From assembly GCA_050950345.1 (NCBI GenBank), contig JBMNHK010000007.1, positions 248,001 through 312,000 on the forward strand: DNA of 64,000 bases, written 5' to 3'. Positions within the stretch are counted from its first letter, which is position 1. Each line of letters starts with the position of its first letter. Positions 31,762-40,165 of this stretch are shown piece after piece. The stretch comes from Pelotomaculum_C sp050950345 (lineage in GTDB: Bacteria > Bacillota > Desulfotomaculia > Desulfotomaculales > Pelotomaculaceae). The notes beneath the pieces are model-generated. The model had not been told where the DNA came from and searched no databases. It saw only the letters and a list, made by a program, of their open reading frames with translations. The translations under genes were made by a program, and so were the position numbers.

Positions 31762-32394
31762 ATGGATAATGAGCAATTTCAGGTGCTTGTGCTTGAACAG
31801 CTAAAAATGCTTACGCAAAGCGTTAAGGAGCTTGAACAAGGTCAGAATACTCTTGTGCAAAGCGTAAGTGCGGTTGAGGAGGGCCAGAAAAGCCTTGTGC
31901 AAAGCGTAAGTGCGGTTGAGGAGGGCCAGAAAAGCCTTGTGCAAAGTGTAAGTGCGGTTGAGGAGGACCAGAAAAGCCTTGTGCAAAGTGTAAGTGCGCT
32001 TGAGGAGGGTCAGAAAAGCCTTGTGCAAAGCGTAAGTGCGGTTGAGGAGGGCCAGAAAAGCCTTGAGCAAAGTGTAAGTGCGCTTGAGGAGGGCCAGAAA
32101 AGCCTTGAGCAAAGCGTAAGTTCGCTTGAGGAGGGCCAGAAAAGCCTTGAGCAAAGCGTAAGTTCGCTTGAGGAGGGTCAGAAAAACCTTGAGCAAAACG
32201 TAAAGTTGCTAGAATATGGGCAAAAAGAACTTGCGCAAAGTATAGAAAAGCTTGACGAAGGCGTGGGAAGGCTCGAGCAGGGCCAAAGAGATATAAGAAA
32301 CGAATTTAAATATGCCTGGCAAGATATAAGGAAGATCGACAGCAGGCTTTCTACCCAGGAAGAGGAGGTCGTCATACTAAAACGGCAGAAATAG
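31762..32394 (+). CDS. Tandem 14-residue-repeat coiled-coil protein
   Basis: 210 residues from ATG 31762 (GTG 31720 is an in-frame alternative). The core is about eleven copies of a 14-residue unit, LVQSVSAVEEGQKS and variants, eight of them nearly identical, encoded by 42-base tandem DNA repeats from about 31836 to 32250. Each unit is two heptads with hydrophobic a/d positions, so a long parallel coiled coil is expected. The C-terminal 40 residues (IRNEFKYAWQDIRKIDSRLS) are non-repetitive coil. There is no signal peptide. Function unknown; the repeat number may vary between strains. Confidence 0.75.
   Translation: MDNEQFQVLVLEQLKMLTQSVKELEQGQNTLVQSVSAVEEGQKSLVQSVSAVEEGQKSLVQSVSAVEEDQKSLVQSVSALEEGQKSLVQSVSAVEEGQKSLEQSVSALEEGQKSLEQSVSSLEEGQKSLEQSVSSLEEGQKNLEQNVKLLEYGQKELAQSIEKLDEGVGRLEQGQRDIRNEFKYAWQDIRKIDSRLSTQEEEVVILKRQK
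31836..32250 (+). repeat. 42-base tandem repeat array within a coding region
   Basis: Consecutive 42-base units, each with a conserved CAAAGCGTAAGT start and GAGGAGGGCCAGAAAAGCCT end, differ by a few bases. The periodicity is exactly in frame (14 codons). The units are adjacent without spacers, so this is not a CRISPR array. Confidence 0.9.
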
Positions 32395-32500
32395 TAAGTA
32401 ACGAAGTGTCTAAGGATTGACCGTATTTGCGGCAGTCTTTATTTTTTTATATTTATAAGGGGATGGGTTTAATAAAAGTAATGAAAAGTAAGAGGTTTCT

Positions 32501-32599
32501 GTGGTGTGCTGGCCATCGGGACAGCTGAAACCTGATGTGAGCAAGGACGCGGATTATCTGGTTAGCCTGATTCAGAGTGTAATTCCAGCAGCCAGCTGA
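32501..32599 (+). other. Possible short peptide or gene remnant
   Basis: GTG 32501 (AAGAGGT 4 bases upstream) encodes 32 residues ending KDADYLVSLIQSVIPAAS. The protein-like composition suggests the 3' end of a degraded gene. Nothing else in 32400-32745 looks coding. Confidence 0.2.
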
Positions 32600-32606
32600 T
32601 GTCATT

Positions 32607-32647
32607 AAAAGAGAGGCATTATCCCGCAAAGATAATGCCTCTCTTTT
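32607..32647. terminator. Bidirectional intrinsic terminator
   Basis: A perfect 17-base-pair stem (32607-32623 with 32631-32647), loop CCGCAAA, with AAAA and TTTT at its edges. It can end the plus-strand transcript of the repeat-protein region and the minus-strand abrB. Confidence 0.9.
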
Positions 32648-32745
32648 ACCTTTTATCGTAACGGTTTGGGGGTGTTGTAAGAAGTTTCTTTGTTACAACG
32701 TATCTTGTCCCTCATTTTGTGATATACTTACACATTATGATAATC

Positions 32746-33000
32746 TTACATAGCTTTAGCGTTTTCAACCATAGCCAAAGCACACTCACGGCATACCATT
32801 TTACCGCGGTAGTGCTGAACGTCCGAAGCGTTGCCACAAAAAACACAGGCGGGCTCATACTTTTTTAAGATTATCTTTTCGTTGTCCACATAAATTTCCA
32901 ACGGATCTTTTTCATCAATTCCTAGCGTCCGGCGCAACTCAATAGGAATGACAACTCTGCCGAGCTCGTCCACCTTTCTGACAATACCTGTCGACTTCAT
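32746..33000 (-). CDS. abrB: AbrB-family transition-state regulator with C-terminal zinc ribbon
   Basis: 84 residues, GGAGGTGAAG before ATG 33000. The N-terminal 50 residues are nearly canonical AbrB (KSTGIVRKVDELGRVVIPIE), a swapped-hairpin DNA-binding dimer. The C-terminal part has CVFCGN...VCREC, a C-x2-C/C-x2-C zinc ribbon in place of the B. subtilis multimerisation domain, as in many clostridial AbrB proteins. Represses stationary-phase and sporulation genes. It is adjacent to metG as in B. subtilis, on the opposite strand. Confidence 0.95.
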   Translation of the reverse strand: MKSTGIVRKVDELGRVVIPIELRRTLGIDEKDPLEIYVDNEKIILKKYEPACVFCGNASDVQHYRGKMVCRECALAMVENAKAM

Positions 33001-33184
33001 TTTTCTTCACCTCCAAAAATTCGACAAATTATTCATATTTAAGCACAACTAAATGGTACCAACGATTCCATTAAAAGTCAACATTTTTATTGATTATTTG
33101 ACTAATAAATTTATTTTTTTCGTCTTGTAAAAAAAGGGATCTTTCTTCTCTGTAAAATTGAAGTCGCCAAAATAAATGGAAAAC

Positions 33185-33213
33185 TTGACAAAGTATATTT
33201 CCTTCATTAAAAT
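33185..33213 (+). promoter_or_regulatory. Sigma-A promoter of the metG T-box leader
   Basis: TTGACA (33185-33190), a 17-base gap and TAAAAT (33208-33213). Transcription from about 33220 enters the T-box leader. Confidence 0.8.
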
Positions 33214-33237
33214 CAGGTTGTTAGTTTTAAACAATGC

Positions 33238-33512
33238 TAAAGGCTGAGAAGGGAAGAGTAGACCGGGTCTAACTCTCTAGCGAACGGGGGTTGGTGGGAG
33301 CCCGCGGGTAAAGACCGGTTGAACATGGCCCTGGAGCTGCGCGTCTGAACTGGCAGTAGGTCGCGACGGGATTAGCTCCGTTATCAGGCTAAGGTGCCGG
33401 GAATAGATACCTGTACCTGGAAAGGCCGGTTTGTGTGCTTAATACCGGTAAAAAAGGGTGGTACCGTGGAATTAACTCCGCCCCTTGCGATAGACAAGGG
33501 GCGGTTTTTTGC
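33238..33512 (+). promoter_or_regulatory. T-box riboswitch, specifier AUG (methionine)
   Basis: The T-box sequence AGGGTGGTACCGTGG is at 33455-33469. Stem I spans about 33240-33400, and the specifier is read as ATG at 33325-33327 in its 3' internal loop. The terminator CCGCCCCTTG/CAAGGGGCGG (33478-33504) ends in six T (33505-33510). Uncharged tRNA-Met favours the antiterminator and lets metG be transcribed. Confidence 0.93.
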
Positions 33513-33549
33513 TTTATATAGTATGAAGCAACAAGGAGGAGTACATTAC

Positions 33550-35088
33550 ATGGGTAAGGGCAATTTTTATATTACAACACCGATTTATTACCCCAGCGAC
33601 AACCTGCATATCGGGCATGCTTATACTACGGTGGCAGCAGATACCATGAGCCGGTTTAAGAAACTAACGGGCTGGGATACCTGGTTTTTGACCGGTTCTG
33701 ATGAACATGGCCAGAAAATTGAGCGGGCGGCCAAAGCCAAGGGCGAAACCCCTCTGGAATACGTTGACAAAATTGTCGCCAGCTTTAAGCACCTGTGGAG
33801 CAGGCTGGAAGTTGACTACAGTGACTTTATTCGCACCAGCGAACCGCGCCACCAGAAGGTGGTGGCAGAATTCTTCCAGCGCCTTTATGACCAGGGTGAT
33901 ATCTATAAAGCCAGCTATGAGGGCTGGTACTGCACACCCTGTGAGGCATTTTGGGCGGAAAGCAGGTTGGAAGAGGGCAACTGTCCGGACTGCGGACGCC
34001 CGGTAGAGCTCCTGCAGGAGGAAAGCTACTTTTTTAAGATTTCCAAATACGCGGACCGCTTGTTGCAGCATATCGAGGCGCATCCGGAATTTATTCAGCC
34101 TGTCAGCAGGCGCAATGAAATGGTGAGTTTTATCAAGAGCGGCATGGAGGATCTTTGCGTCTCCAGGACTACTTTTGACTGGGGTATCCCTGTCCCTTTT
34201 GACGAAAAGCATGTTATTTACGTCTGGGTTGATGCTCTGGCCAACTATATCTCAGCCCTGGGTTACGGAACCGGGGACGATGCTCTGTTCAAGAAATACT
34301 GGCCTGCTGATGTCCACCTGATGGGCAAGGATATTGTCCGTTTTCATAGTATTATCTGGCCCTGTATCCTTATGGCCCTTGACCTGGAACTGCCGCGCCA
34401 GATCGTAGGACATGGCTGGCTCTTAATTGACAGCGGTAAAATGTCCAAATCCAAAGGTAACGTGGTGGATCCCCTGGTGCTGATTGATAAGTATGGTGTG
34501 GATGCTATCCGCTATTACCTGCTCAGGGAATTGCCCCCGGGTGCGGACGGTTCTTACAGTGAGGACGCGCTGGTGGAGCGGATCAACAAGGAGCTGGCCA
34601 ACGACCTGGGTAACCTGATCAGCCGCTCCATTGCCATGATTGAAAAATATTTTCAAGGCGTGGTGGCGGCACCGGACGCTCCTGAAGGCCCTGACCGGGA
34701 ATTAATCGACCTGGCTGAACAGACACCCTTTAAGGTGGAAGAGGCCGTGGACGCCATAGATCTTTCAGGCGCTTTGAGTGCTTTATGGCGTTTGGTGGGG
34801 AGGGCCAATAAATATGTTGACGAAACAGCGCCCTGGGCCCTGGCCAAGGATCCCGCCAATAACCAGCGGCTGGCAACTGTCATGTACAACCTGGCAGAGA
34901 GTATCCGTTTTATTACCGTCATAGCCGGTCCCTTTATGCCGCTATTGCCGGAGCGGGTATGGGCTCAACTGGGTTTGACCGGCCGGGAGGAGTGCCACAC
35001 CTGGGAATCCCTGGTGTGGGGGAAATTCCCTGCCGGCGTAAAAGTTAAACGGGGGCAGGCGCTTTTCCCCCGGATCGATGTAAAATAG
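33550..35088 (+). CDS. metG: Methionyl-tRNA synthetase, short form
   Basis: 512 residues from ATG 33550 (AAGGAGGAG upstream). Class I motifs YPSDNLHIGHAY (HIGH, about 14-25) and GKMSKSKGN (KMSKS, about 298-306); a zinc knuckle CTPC...CPDC at about 127-150. It ends after the anticodon-binding helical domain and lacks the C-terminal EMAP-like tRNA-binding domain present in the 664-residue B. subtilis enzyme. Charges tRNA-Met. Controlled by the T-box. Confidence 0.97.
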   Translation: MGKGNFYITTPIYYPSDNLHIGHAYTTVAADTMSRFKKLTGWDTWFLTGSDEHGQKIERAAKAKGETPLEYVDKIVASFKHLWSRLEVDYSDFIRTSEPRHQKVVAEFFQRLYDQGDIYKASYEGWYCTPCEAFWAESRLEEGNCPDCGRPVELLQEESYFFKISKYADRLLQHIEAHPEFIQPVSRRNEMVSFIKSGMEDLCVSRTTFDWGIPVPFDEKHVIYVWVDALANYISALGYGTGDDALFKKYWPADVHLMGKDIVRFHSIIWPCILMALDLELPRQIVGHGWLLIDSGKMSKSKGNVVDPLVLIDKYGVDAIRYYLLRELPPGADGSYSEDALVERINKELANDLGNLISRSIAMIEKYFQGVVAAPDAPEGPDRELIDLAEQTPFKVEEAVDAIDLSGALSALWRLVGRANKYVDETAPWALAKDPANNQRLATVMYNLAESIRFITVIAGPFMPLLPERVWAQLGLTGREECHTWESLVWGKFPAGVKVKRGQALFPRIDVK

Positions 35089-35108
35089 CCAAGCATAATA
35101 TAGACAGG

Positions 35109-35888
35109 ATGATGAAAATGGTTTTGTTTGACACCCATACTCATATCGCCGAGGAAGAATACAATGAGGATCGCCCGGAGGTGCTGGAAAGGGCCAGGGC
35201 GGCAGGTGTGGTACACATAATCAACGTAGGCTTTGACCTGGCTTCTTCCAGCCGGGCCGTGGATCTGGCCGAAAAAAACGAAATGGTATATGCGTCTGTA
35301 GGTTTTCACCCGCACAACGCCGTTGAAGCCGGGCCGGGTTACCTGGCCGGGCTAAAGCGCCTGGCTGCTCACCCCAGGGTGGTGGCCATTGGTGAAATTG
35401 GCCTGGATTATTACCGGGATCTATCGCCCCGGGATGTGCAGCGCAGGGTTTTCGAGGAGCAGTTAGAACTGGCCGGGGAGTTGGAGCTGCCCGTAGTCAT
35501 CCATGTCCGTGATGCCTACGGCGATCTGATGAATATTTTGCGCCGGCGGGGAGTGGGCCCTGCCGGCGGGGTCATGCACTGTTACTCGGGCAGTTGGGAG
35601 ATAGCGCAGGAATGTATGGCTATGGGGTTCTATATCTCTTTTGCCGGACCGGTGACCTATAAAAACGCTTCCAGAATAAAAGAAGTTGCCAAAAGAATCC
35701 CGGCAGACCGCTTGTTGATTGAAACGGACGCGCCTTATCTGACCCCGGCGCCCCACCGGGGCAAACGCAACGAACCCGCCTACATTGCCTATACTGCAGC
35801 GGAGCTTGCCGGGCTGCGGGACACAGATGTTGAATTATTGGCTAAAACATGTACGGAAAACGGCAGGAAAATCTTCCGGCTTGCTTGA
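35109..35888 (+). CDS. TatD-family metal-dependent DNase
   Basis: 259 residues. Metal ligands are all visible: FDTHTHIAEEEY (H-x-H, about 7-18), GEIGLDYY (Glu, about 95), VIHVRDAY (His, about 130), MHCYSG (His, about 157) and LIETDAPYL (Asp, about 205). The family cuts DNA 3'-5' and has a YabD member at this place in Bacillus. 20 bases after metG, so probably co-transcribed. Confidence 0.95.
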   Translation: MMKMVLFDTHTHIAEEEYNEDRPEVLERARAAGVVHIINVGFDLASSSRAVDLAEKNEMVYASVGFHPHNAVEAGPGYLAGLKRLAAHPRVVAIGEIGLDYYRDLSPRDVQRRVFEEQLELAGELELPVVIHVRDAYGDLMNILRRRGVGPAGGVMHCYSGSWEIAQECMAMGFYISFAGPVTYKNASRIKEVAKRIPADRLLIETDAPYLTPAPHRGKRNEPAYIAYTAAELAGLRDTDVELLAKTCTENGRKIFRLA

Positions 35889-35929
35889 ATTAATGTTTTT
35901 GTTCAGGGAATAAGGGACAAGGGGGCTTT

Positions 35930-36397
35930 ATGATGAGGCAAGTACCTGTGATTATGGAGTGGCTGGTTAATGCCTTTGCCAACAGCTGTGAATATTCCGA
36001 TCATTATCTTGACCTGGCAACGGGTAAGCATGGTTATTACGCCCCAATGGATTTCCCGGAGCACCAGGAGCAGGTTCAGCAGATGGATTGCCAGCCCGAT
36101 TGTTTTGTCAGGATGCCCAAGCTGAGCAAGGAAATAGATCGAGAAATAAAACAGGCTTTTATTGACTCCCTTGCCGAGCCGCAGCTAAAGGAACTACTCA
36201 CCAGGGCCCTGGAGGAAGATGTTGATTTTAGAAAGGCGCTCATGGAAGAAGAGTACGAGGATACCAGGAGAAGGTGGTATAAATATCAGAGTGACTGCTA
36301 CGCTGACTTTCTTAAAGATTGGTTCCTGGAAAGAGGTATTGAACTGGTTGAGGACGATCGGCCCGGCAGTAAAAACCCCATTGATGTCAACAGGTAA
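35930..36397 (+). CDS. UPF0158-like protein of unknown function
   Basis: 155 residues. The N-terminal part (LVNAFANSCEYSDHYLDLATGKHGYY) matches the UPF0158 theme of a helix followed by Y-LD-x-x-TG-x, and the middle LKELLTRALEEDVDFRKALMEE and RRRWYKYQSDCYADFLKDW segments are helical and charged. A ribosome site (AAGGGGG) precedes ATG 35930/35933. The role is unknown. Cysteine pairs at about 52-58 might bind metal. Confidence 0.75.
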   Translation: MMRQVPVIMEWLVNAFANSCEYSDHYLDLATGKHGYYAPMDFPEHQEQVQQMDCQPDCFVRMPKLSKEIDREIKQAFIDSLAEPQLKELLTRALEEDVDFRKALMEEEYEDTRRRWYKYQSDCYADFLKDWFLERGIELVEDDRPGSKNPIDVNR

Positions 36398-36417
36398 GAC
36401 ATACCTGGAACAACGAT

Positions 36418-36476
36418 ATGCTCCTCCTTAAAAAGGCAGTGGGAAGAAAAACTGTTTTTTGAGGGGGAGCATTTTT
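36418..36476 (+). terminator. Long imperfect terminator hairpin
   Basis: ATGCTCC (36418-36424) pairs with GGAGCAT (36466-36472) at the base, with further AAAAAGGCAGT/ACTGTTTTTT pairing inside, and five T follow. Confidence 0.75.
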
Positions 36477-36758
36477 ATCGGCCAGGGCTACTCAGTTGTT
36501 ACCGGTTGGTGGTAAGGCTGTAAGGAGCATTGACAATAAATTACAAAACTGTAGAGAAATCACCCTGTTCAAAACCGGCAACTTATAGTAACATAATAAA
36601 AGTGTTAGAAAAGGCCGGTGCTAGAACCAGAAAAACTCAGCAATATTCATAGTATTGAGGGCAGAGCATTTGCCACAGGCGCAAATAAGTTGGAAAACAT
36701 GGTGTGAACTAGTTTAATTACCCAATGTGGTGCCGGACTTGTGTAAAGGGGGCATTTA
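36477..36758. other. Gene-free region upstream of yabE
   Basis: About 280 bases, AT-rich, with TTGACA at 36530 and no clear -10 at the right distance. No known riboswitch is seen. It probably holds the yabE promoter. Confidence 0.4.
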
Positions 36759-37778
36759 ATGGATTGCTATCGAGGGCTGAAGTTAAGGAAGCATAAGGAA
36801 GAGCATGAAGACGGAGCACCGGCAAAACGGCAGAGGATTAAAAAAGGTGCGGTTGTATTAGTTTTGGTAATGTCGCTGATGCTATGCAGCTATGCCTGGG
36901 CTAAAAAATCTGTAGTTTTGGTATGTGACGGGAATCAACAAGTGGTTACTACTGTTGCCGGCAACGTTGAAAAGCTTCTGGCTTCTCAGAAAATCACGTT
37001 ACTCGATAAGGATGGGGTGGAGCCGTCTCTTGACACGCCCTTGCAGGAAGGCATGGTTGTGACTGTGCACAGGGCGGTGGATTTTAGCCTGGCGGCAGAT
37101 GGGGCTACCACGGCGGCCAGAACCAGGGCAAGTACAGTTGGAGATGTATTAACGGAATACAACATAGCCGTGGGCCCTGAGGATGAGGTTGTACCCGGTC
37201 TGGATGCGCCTGTAACTCCCGGGATGCTGGTGCAGGTGATCAGGGTACAGACTGTTAGCGAAGAGGTTATAGCTCCTATTAGCTACGAAACGAAAAAAGA
37301 GTATACCGTTAACCTGGAAGAAGGCGTCACCAGGGTGGCCAGGGAAGGGCGTGACGGGACGGAGCGCCAAACCTGGCAAGTAGTTTACAGGGATGGAGTC
37401 GAGTGTAGCCGCAGTCTGTCTGCCCGGGAGACTATCACCCCTCCTGTTGATCGAAAAGTTTTAGTGGGGAGCAGTAAGGTAGTGTCCCGTGGGGGAGATA
37501 ATATCAGGTATTCAGATTCCCGGGAGATGGTGGCTACAGCTTATACTCACACCGGCAATAACACAGCTTCAGGTGTTTACCCCTATCACGGTGTGATGGC
37601 AGTTGACCCCTCGGTGATTCCCATGGGTACCAGGGTTTACGTGGATGGCTATGGTTATGCCACAGCCCTGGATCGGGGTGGCGCGATTGTTGGAAACAGG
37701 ATTGACCTTTTCTTTGAGACAAAATATGAAGCGTTGAACTGGGGTGTGCGCAGGGTAAATGTATACTTTGTAAACTAA
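36759..37778 (+). CDS. yabE: YabE-like DUF348-G5-3D cell wall protein
   Basis: 339 residues. A membrane anchor/signal segment lies at about 31-49 (AVVLVLVMSLMLCSYAWA) after a long basic N terminus. Two DUF348 repeats (about 50-100 and 110-165), a G5 domain (about 167-240) and a C-terminal 3D domain (about 258-339) with three aspartates (VDPSVIPMG, ALDRGGAI, RIDLFF) follow. This is the layout of RpfB/YabE muralytic enzymes thought to cleave peptidoglycan on outgrowth. Its place before ksgA is conserved; rnmV, usually between, is missing. Confidence 0.93.
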   Translation: MDCYRGLKLRKHKEEHEDGAPAKRQRIKKGAVVLVLVMSLMLCSYAWAKKSVVLVCDGNQQVVTTVAGNVEKLLASQKITLLDKDGVEPSLDTPLQEGMVVTVHRAVDFSLAADGATTAARTRASTVGDVLTEYNIAVGPEDEVVPGLDAPVTPGMLVQVIRVQTVSEEVIAPISYETKKEYTVNLEEGVTRVAREGRDGTERQTWQVVYRDGVECSRSLSARETITPPVDRKVLVGSSKVVSRGGDNIRYSDSREMVATAYTHTGNNTASGVYPYHGVMAVDPSVIPMGTRVYVDGYGYATALDRGGAIVGNRIDLFFETKYEALNWGVRRVNVYFVN

Positions 37779-37791
37779 TATAAAGCCAAAC

Positions 37792-37815
37792 AAAAAGGAT
37801 CGCGAGATCCTTTTT
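37792..37815 (+). terminator. Intrinsic terminator between yabE and ksgA
   Basis: AAAAAGGATC (37792-37801), loop GCGA, GATCCTTTTT (37806-37815). Confidence 0.88.
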
Positions 37816-37899
37816 GTTTTGGGCAAAAAAGGGAATACTGAAGGAGACTGGAGGGTTGGTGTCGAAATATCGCCAAAACGATCGACAGGGGGCTTAGCT

Positions 37900-38793
37900 T
37901 TGCTGGAGGTTGCTTCCCCGGGTGCTGTGCGTGGGCTCCTGCGCCGCTACAATATTGCTTGCCGCAAAAGCCTGGGACAAAATTTTTTAGTCGATGCGAA
38001 TATAATTAATAAAATTCTGCAAGAATCTGCCTTAACCAGGGATGACCTGGTGCTGGAAATCGGCCCCGGCCTGGGCGCTCTCACCGGGGAGGCCGCCCAA
38101 AAAGCAGGCCGGGTAGTGGCGGTGGAAATTGATCGCGGACTGTTGCCCGTATTGGCGGAAACCCTGGCCGGGGCCGGTAATGTTGAGGTTATTGAAGGTG
38201 ATGCCTTAAAAACGGATTTTGACCGGCTGGCGGCGGAGCAAACCGGCGGTGTGTTTGGCCGGGACGCAAAGCCGTACAAACTGCTGGGCAATCTGCCGTA
38301 TTATATCACCAGTCCCCTTCTGATGCACCTTTTGCTTAACCGGTTTAATTTTTCCCAGGCCATCGTTATGGTGCAGTTGGAGGTTGCTGAGCGCCTGGAC
38401 GCTGTGCCCGGCAATAAGCAATATGGCTCTTTAAGCGTGGCTGTGCAGTATTTTACGGAGACAAAGCTGCTTTTTAAAGTCCCCAGGACCGTTTTCTTTC
38501 CAACCCCTGAAGTGGATTCAGCGGTGCTGCGTTTGACCCGGAGGAGCAGACCGGCAGTTGAGGTAGAAGACGAGAAGACTTTTTTTAAAGTGGTCAGAGC
38601 AGCTTTCGGACAGCGGCGCAAAACATTGCTGAACTCACTTGTCGGCGCAGGCCTTGGCCCGGATAAAGGAGCATGGCAAAAAATCCTGGCTACCTGTGGT
38701 CTTGCTCCCTCCCGGCGCGGGGAAACCCTTACCCTGGCCGAATTTGCGGCCTTGACTAAGGCTTACCTGGCCTCACAGACTGTCGGTCAATGA
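37900..38793 (+). CDS. ksgA: 16S rRNA (adenine-1518/1519-N6)-dimethyltransferase
   Basis: About 297 residues from TTG 37900, chosen because AGGGGGC lies 7 bases upstream and the resulting length equals the usual 290-300; the frame is open from 37819. SAM-binding motifs: SLGQNFLVDANI, LEIGPGLGALT, VEIDRGL and the catalytic NLPYYITSP. Dimethylates A1518 and A1519 in helix 45 of 16S rRNA. Confidence 0.95.
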   Translation: MLEVASPGAVRGLLRRYNIACRKSLGQNFLVDANIINKILQESALTRDDLVLEIGPGLGALTGEAAQKAGRVVAVEIDRGLLPVLAETLAGAGNVEVIEGDALKTDFDRLAAEQTGGVFGRDAKPYKLLGNLPYYITSPLLMHLLLNRFNFSQAIVMVQLEVAERLDAVPGNKQYGSLSVAVQYFTETKLLFKVPRTVFFPTPEVDSAVLRLTRRSRPAVEVEDEKTFFKVVRAAFGQRRKTLLNSLVGAGLGPDKGAWQKILATCGLAPSRRGETLTLAEFAALTKAYLASQTVGQ

Positions 38794-38830
38794 TCACAAT
38801 CCACGCCCATTAGAGGGAAGGAGCATTAAA

Positions 38831-39301
38831 GTGAATTTCATAAGTCCCACCAAAGGGAGTCTGGATTTTGAGGCAATGATGGCTGATGTAATCAGTTATA
38901 TCAGAGGATTGCCAAATTCATCTTATAAAATCATTGTCGGTTCCGACTCCATGGTGAAAAGCGATACCTGTTTCATAACTGCAGTAATTGTACACCGCCT
39001 TGGTAAGGGGGCGCGCTATTTCTACCGCAAAAAAACACAGCGCAAAATTAAAAGCCTGCGCCAAAAAATATTTTATGAGACAGCCCTTAGCCTGGAAGTG
39101 GGCAGCTTAGTCCACAGGTATTTTGCCGATAACGGTTTTGTTGATTTAAACGTGGAAATACATATTGATGTTGGTATACAAGGAGAGACAAAAGACCTGA
39201 TCCGTGAAGTTGTGGGCATGGTGACAGGGAGCGGTTTTACGGCCAAAATTAAACCGGAGGCATATGGCGCCTCCAGTGTGGCTGATAAACATACTAAATA
39301 G
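38831..39301 (+). CDS. YkuK/DUF458-family RNase H-like protein
   Basis: 156 residues, GGAAGGAG before GTG 38831. An RNase H-like fold is suggested by IIVGSDSMVKSDTCFITAVIVH (first acidic residue), the helix YETALSLEVGSLVHRY and EIHIDVGIQGETKDLIREVVGMV. YkuK relatives are found in spore formers; the biochemical role is unknown. Confidence 0.82.
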   Translation: MNFISPTKGSLDFEAMMADVISYIRGLPNSSYKIIVGSDSMVKSDTCFITAVIVHRLGKGARYFYRKKTQRKIKSLRQKIFYETALSLEVGSLVHRYFADNGFVDLNVEIHIDVGIQGETKDLIREVVGMVTGSGFTAKIKPEAYGASSVADKHTK

Positions 39302-39333
39302 CAAGGGTTTGCAATGTCCGGATAAGAGATGGC

Positions 39334-40101
39334 TTATACGCCTTCTTCTTCTTCTTCGGGTTTGACCGCCCTGGTGCGCAAATATTTTACGCCGGACCAG
39401 GCCAGCACAATGGCGAAGAGGAGCCGCAGCATCCCCTCCGGGATGCTATGAGCCAGTAAACCACCCAGGATACTGCCGGCAATGATGCCGGGTATTAAAC
39501 CCGTTAATAATTTGCTGTCCAGACTGCCAAGCCGCCAGTGGGTGTAAGACCCCGTTACTCCCACCGGAACCATGGCCAATAGAGAACTGCCCTGAGCCAC
39601 GTACTGGGGCATCCCGGTCAGAAGCACCATGGCCGGAACCATGATTGTCCCTCCGCCGACACCCATCATGCCTGAGAGAAAGCCGGTAAAGGCTCCGGCA
39701 AAGACAAGAGTGAGGATTTTTAGCCAGCCGGTGGCCGGCGTGGCAAGGTGGGGCAAATAAGGTTTAATCAGCATCATTAAAGTAACCAAGAGCAAAAAGG
39801 CGCCGAAAGCCTTTTTGAGCTTCCATTCGGGCAGGCTGCCGGCATAACGGGCCCCTGCCCTGACAGTAAAGACGGCGGCTGAAGCCAGGAGAACCGCAGC
39901 TATGACATCCACCGAGCCTTGCCAGGCATAGGTGGCAGCCCCCACCAGCCCGGAGCAGACAATGGCGGCCAGACTGTTGCCATGGGCTTTGATTTGCTCC
40001 AATTTTAGGATGCCCACCATCAGAGGGATCATCACTACTCCACCACCAAGGCCCACTAGCCCGCCGAAAAGCCCCGCAGCCAAACCAATCAATAAATTCA
40101 T
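39334..40101 (-). CDS. TauE/SafE-family sulfite exporter-like permease
   Basis: 255 residues from ATG 40101 (GGGAGGCG upstream). Eight or so membrane helices in two repeats, each with the family glycine signature: LFGGLVGLGGGVVMIPLM (about 9-26) and GFLSGMMGVGGGTIMVPAM (about 140-158). Such proteins export sulfite, sulfonates or related anions. Neighbours do not indicate the substrate. Confidence 0.92.
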   Translation of the reverse strand: MNLLIGLAAGLFGGLVGLGGGVVMIPLMVGILKLEQIKAHGNSLAAIVCSGLVGAATYAWQGSVDVIAAVLLASAAVFTVRAGARYAGSLPEWKLKKAFGAFLLLVTLMMLIKPYLPHLATPATGWLKILTLVFAGAFTGFLSGMMGVGGGTIMVPAMVLLTGMPQYVAQGSSLLAMVPVGVTGSYTHWRLGSLDSKLLTGLIPGIIAGSILGGLLAHSIPEGMLRLLFAIVLAWSGVKYLRTRAVKPEEEEEGV

Positions 40102-40165
40102 TATGACGCCTCCCACCAATAAAATATATACCAACCGGTTTCATTTATCAATGAGAGGAGATTTT

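Noticed and set aside
31801..32196. Minus-strand repeat frame (LLKAFLALLKRTY units)
   Set aside because: It is only the complement of the 42-base repeats; the plus frame has the better start and non-repetitive ends.
31836..32250. CRISPR array
   Set aside because: Repeats are contiguous, in frame and lack unique spacers; no cas genes are present.
36477..36758. Second c-di-AMP riboswitch before yabE
   Set aside because: Such switches often precede RpfB-like genes, but none of the conserved ydaO blocks is present here.
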